35,606 bases of DNA, taken from assembly GCA_007131725.1 (NCBI GenBank), contig SLPZ01000094.1:1-35606 (forward strand), read 5' to 3'. Position numbers and translations under genes: made by a program. The notes beneath the pieces are model-generated. The model saw only the letters and a list, made by a program, of their open reading frames with translations, did no database searches and was not told the origin of the DNA. Source of the stretch: Balneolaceae bacterium (GTDB lineage Bacteria; Bacteroidota; Rhodothermia; Balneolales; Balneolaceae). Below are positions 32,919 through 35,606 of the stretch, piece by piece; positions within the stretch are counted from its first letter, which is position 1, and each line of letters begins with the position of its first letter.

Positions 32919-34055
32919 ATGGAAGCAACCAGTAATCTTCAATCGGCCCGGATAGTCAAAACATTCACACTAATCATTGCAATTGCTTTGATGAGTTTTT
33001 TTCAGGCAGCATGCAACGGATCTGTCGAAGAAGATGCCAACGAGGAAAATGGTGAGGAATTAACAGGCATCCGGGTAGAAAATGGTGTGCTGGTCGATGC
33101 TGACAATATTCCTTTTATTCCCTACGGAGTAAACAGCATTCATGTTTGGAGAGATGGCGATCATAGTGTAAACGCCCTTCGAAACGAGATCAACAAAACA
33201 GGTGCAAACACGGTGCGCCTGGTAACGGCAGGCAAATCTTGGCATTGGAATAATCAATCCAGAACAGCATCACAAAAACGGCAGCTTGTACGAGATGCCA
33301 TCGATGCCGGGCTGGTTCCGATGCTCGAAATGCACGATGGCACCTGTGTATCGGAGTTCGATCTGCCACCCTTCGATGAAAACGGAGAACCCAACAATGA
33401 AATGGGACTAAAACAGATTGTTGAAGAGTGGCTTGAACCGGAAAATCTGCAGACGCTCCGGACTTTTGAAGATAAACTGTTGCTGAATATCGCCAATGAA
33501 TGGGGTGAACATGATGAGGTTTTCTTTGAGGGTTATAAATACGCGATAACCGAATTGAGAAATGCCGGCATAAATAACGTTCTGGTAATTGACGCGGGCG
33601 GCAACTGCGGTCAAAATCCCCATTCCCTGCTGGAATATGGGGACGCCCTTTTCGAGCATGATCCGCTGAATAACGTGGTTCTTTCTATTCATCTGTACGG
33701 TTTCTGGAGAACTGATGACCAGCAGTTTACCGACTGGACTCCACCATTTTCTGTAGAAGAAATTTTCCCTCAGCTTGCCGAATTAAAAGCCCCGGTTATT
33801 GTGGGAGAATATGGCTGGGATCCGGTTGACGGTCACGTAAACTTTGATCCGGTAAAAATGATGCAGATCAGCAAAGACCTTGGTTTTGGATGGTATTTCT
33901 GGGCATGGAGTGATGGGGAAGAGTACCACAATGTGGTGAACACCCACGATTATACCTACAACGGGCCGGAAGATTTAACACCAGCCGGGCAGGTTTTGGT
34001 GAATGATCCTGAACTTGGCTTTCAGAACATAGCAAGGCAGGCGGCAGGGTTTTAA
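32919..34055 (+). CDS. Lipoprotein glycoside hydrolase, GH5 (cellulase/mannanase fold)
   Basis: This 378-residue protein has an N-terminal hydrophobic signal after a 12-residue polar lead and a lipobox FQAAC (Cys near 32), so it is probably lipid-anchored. An acidic linker (EEDANEENGEEL) follows. The catalytic domain is a GH5-type TIM barrel: FIPYGVNSIHVW, GANTVRLVTAG, the acid/base Glu in LNIANEWGEHDE, LSIHLYGFW, and the nucleophile Glu in PVIVGEYGWDP, with FGWYFWAWSDG near the end. GH5 enzymes cut beta-1,4-glucans, mannans and related chains; the short NEW/GEYGW form is closest to mannanase- or endoglucanase-like subfamilies, but the substrate cannot be fixed. An ATG 17 bases upstream ends after ten codons, so 32919 is the start. 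Confidence 0.9.
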   Translation: MEATSNLQSARIVKTFTLIIAIALMSFFQAACNGSVEEDANEENGEELTGIRVENGVLVDADNIPFIPYGVNSIHVWRDGDHSVNALRNEINKTGANTVRLVTAGKSWHWNNQSRTASQKRQLVRDAIDAGLVPMLEMHDGTCVSEFDLPPFDENGEPNNEMGLKQIVEEWLEPENLQTLRTFEDKLLLNIANEWGEHDEVFFEGYKYAITELRNAGINNVLVIDAGGNCGQNPHSLLEYGDALFEHDPLNNVVLSIHLYGFWRTDDQQFTDWTPPFSVEEIFPQLAELKAPVIVGEYGWDPVDGHVNFDPVKMMQISKDLGFGWYFWAWSDGEEYHNVVNTHDYTYNGPEDLTPAGQVLVNDPELGFQNIARQAAGF

Positions 34056-34073
34056 TTCTCAAAAAAAATTGAA

Positions 34074-34253
34074 ATGAAAAAATCTGTTACTTTACTTTTT
34101 GCATTCCTGTTGATTGGTATTTCAGGTATATCAGCTCAAAACAGTTAAAAAATCAGGCCCGGCCTGCTTTCCGATTATTAATAAACAAACTGGATTGCAC
34201 ATCCAAATGCATCTGCCCGTGATTACGGAGAGTTTTATTTCAGAAAAACATAG
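34074..34253 (+). pseudogene. Remnant of a secreted sugar-hydrolase gene (signal peptide and N-terminal piece)
   Basis: The ATG at 34074 starts a clean signal peptide, MKKSVTLLFAFLLIGISGIS, then AQNS and TAA (34146-34148). The same frame continues with KIRPGLLSDY, two TAA stops (34179-34184), then TNWIAHPNASARDYGEFYF and RKT before a TAG at 34251. The W-I-x-H-P-x-A-S-A-R-x-Y-G-x-F-x-F-R-K pattern resembles the start of GH78-type rhamnosidases and related sugar hydrolases, where a Trp-Ile-pro segment precedes the first beta domain. Signal peptide and this piece in one frame, broken by stops and much too short, suggest the 5' scar of a deleted gene. It starts 18 bases after the GH5 stop, so it was probably the next gene of that operon. 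Confidence 0.6.
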
Positions 34254-34302
34254 AGCCTGAATGATATTTCCGAATCGTTTATTGAGAAGATATTGCAAGC
34301 CA

Positions 34303-35571
34303 TCACCGCCGCAGCCACCGATGGCCCTGGATGTCGAGGTTGGTCAGTCCCAGCCCCTGGGCATGGTCCACTACCTGGCTATACTCCTCATTGGTAATTC
34401 TGCGTGATATTTCCGGAAAATCGAAGGCTCTGTGATACGGATTATACTGAGCCATAATATTGACGTAGGTATCTTTTGGCAGGTTCTCGGCAATCCAGTC
34501 CAGGATTTCAACCGATCCCCCAATCTCGTTGGGCATCACCAAATGCCGAATCATCAGGCCGCGTTCCATAATGCCGTGCCGGTTGGGTTTGGCCACACCA
34601 ACCTGCCGGTGCATCTCAAGAATCGCTTTTTTAGTTAGATCCGGATAGTCGTCGGTGCCGGCCGTCAGGTCATATGAAATGCTGCTGTCCCAGAACTTGA
34701 AATCAGGCAGATAAATATCCACAACTCCATCCAGCAAAGATAGTATTTCCAGTCGTTCCCATCCGCAGGTATTGTAAACCACGGGTAATCGCAGGCCGCG
34801 TTCAGAGGCTACATCCAGAGCCTTAAGAATGAATGCGGAGTAGTGAGTGGGCGTAACGAAATTGATGTTGTGACAACCAAGCTGCTGCAACTGTAGCATC
34901 ATTCCTGCCATCTCTTCAATTCCGCGCTCATGTCCGCGGCCCAAGTGACTGATCTCGTAGTTTTGGCAGAAAACACATCGCAGGCTGCAATGGGTCAGAA
35001 AAATAGTGCCCGAGCCCCCTCGGCCCACCAGCGGGCGTTCCTCACCAAAATGAGGCATGGCTGAAGAGATGAAAAGCTCTGTGCCGGGTGATTGACAAAA
35101 ACCCGTCTGTCCGCGATGCCGGTTTGCACCACACTCCCTCGGGCAAAGCTGACAGCTTCTCATGATTTCCCACAGAGTATCGGCTCTCTCGGCCAGTTCA
35201 CCGGATTCCTGAAGGGGTACATAGCCAGGTACAAAATCATCATCAAAAAGCTTCTTGATTTCTGCACCGGATTCAGCATCATCTTTTCTGTTTTTTGCAA
35301 AGGCCGTTCCGGCCGCAAGCTGGCCAAAAACCATCGCCGTGAGACCTGCTTGACAACAGAATTTGGCGGTTTGCCCCAGAAAACAACGCCGGCTCATATT
35401 TTTGTTAGATAATGGTTCGGGTTGAATTTGAGCCTCCTGAATTGGTTTGGGTGCTTTCCATTCAGGCAGATTCGGATGCAGGTTTGTTTCATTCGCTAAT
35501 TGAGGCGAAACCCGTCTTTCGTTTGTTGAAGTTTCAGTTTTTTTACGGTTTGATGTTTTTTGATTATTCAT
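34303..35571 (-). CDS. PflX-like radical SAM iron-sulfur protein with twin-arginine-like signal
   Basis: This 422-residue protein begins with about 57 polar residues, then MSRRCFLGQTAKF and a hydrophobic stretch ending GTAFA (about 59-92), which looks like a twin-arginine signal. After a linker comes a Cys cluster, C140-x2-C143-x3-C147 with C159 (RSCQLCPRECG, TGFC). The radical SAM site follows: C195-x3-C199-x2-C202 in THCSLRCVFCQNYEIS. The layout fits the COG1313/PflX group, related to pyruvate formate-lyase activases, with no known substrate. A Met at 35397 would start the protein right at the signal; the ATG at 35571 gives the long polar lead. If the signal works, a folded Fe-S protein is exported, which is unusual for radical SAM enzymes. 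No AMMECR1 or Memo partner is in the window. Confidence 0.85.
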   Translation of the reverse strand: MNNQKTSNRKKTETSTNERRVSPQLANETNLHPNLPEWKAPKPIQEAQIQPEPLSNKNMSRRCFLGQTAKFCCQAGLTAMVFGQLAAGTAFAKNRKDDAESGAEIKKLFDDDFVPGYVPLQESGELAERADTLWEIMRSCQLCPRECGANRHRGQTGFCQSPGTELFISSAMPHFGEERPLVGRGGSGTIFLTHCSLRCVFCQNYEISHLGRGHERGIEEMAGMMLQLQQLGCHNINFVTPTHYSAFILKALDVASERGLRLPVVYNTCGWERLEILSLLDGVVDIYLPDFKFWDSSISYDLTAGTDDYPDLTKKAILEMHRQVGVAKPNRHGIMERGLMIRHLVMPNEIGGSVEILDWIAENLPKDTYVNIMAQYNPYHRAFDFPEISRRITNEEYSQVVDHAQGLGLTNLDIQGHRWLRR

Positions 35572-35606
35572 AGTATTGGTTCTTTATGCCGCTTCACAGG
35601 TTCGGC

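Noticed and set aside
24036-34253. A full polysaccharide-utilisation locus
   Set aside because: Three secreted carbohydrate enzymes and a remnant are present, but no SusC/SusD pair, sugar transporter or regulator, so only a loose cluster is supported.

Overview
The window looks like chromosomal DNA of a free-living, heterotrophic Gram-negative bacterium of the Bacteroidota/Balneolota side of the FCB group. The evidence is a TamB-type outer-membrane biogenesis protein, many secreted or lipid-anchored hydrolases, the gene order rpmH-rnpA-yidC, a Bacteroidota-style tricorn-like protease, and many short palindromic intergenic repeats of a kind common there. This placement is an inference from protein character; no rRNA or other marker gene is present.

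Layout. 1-3323: 3' part of a tamB-like gene. 3537-6145: two leftward genes, an exported M19 dipeptidase and a lipoprotein with a sialidase-like propeller. 6146-6813: repeat-filled gap. 6814-9289: housekeeping operon rpmH-rnpA-yidC; rnpA starts inside rpmH and yidC starts with TTG. 9720-10634: a small membrane-protein gene broken by one in-frame stop. 11236-14445: tricorn-like S41 protease.

14903-18733 is the most intriguing part: a tightly packed leftward operon with two half-size DUF1538 membrane proteins, two PII-like signalling proteins, a DsbA/FrnE-like thiol oxidoreductase, and an exported alpha/beta hydrolase fused to what looks like the C-terminal domain of SAM hydroxide adenosyltransferases (DUF62). 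Spacings run from an 8-base overlap to a 5-base gap, so the six genes are probably co-transcribed. I read it as a PII-controlled membrane transport system of unknown substrate. Further upstream on the same strand lie a carboxylesterase and a ring-cleaving dioxygenase, a pair resembling Bacillus mhqD/mhqE of quinone detoxification.

21373-23632 is an APC amino-acid permease with two C-terminal UspA domains, split by a one-base frameshift. 24036-34253 is an accessory stretch: a secreted GH43/GH32-like propeller protein, a lone nuclease-methyltransferase restriction enzyme, a GH78 alpha-L-rhamnosidase, a GH5 lipoprotein, and a decayed fragment that looks like the start of another GH78-like gene. 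The three carbohydrate enzymes and the remnant suggest use of rhamnose-containing plant or algal polysaccharide. 34303-35571 is a PflX-like radical SAM protein with a twin-arginine-like export signal.

Three broken genes (9720, 21373, 34074) occur in 35 kb. The first two each need only a single base change, so assembly error and real decay both remain possible. Repeat families recur between genes and never inside a confident CDS. No tRNA, rRNA, CRISPR array, transposase or replication origin was recognised.
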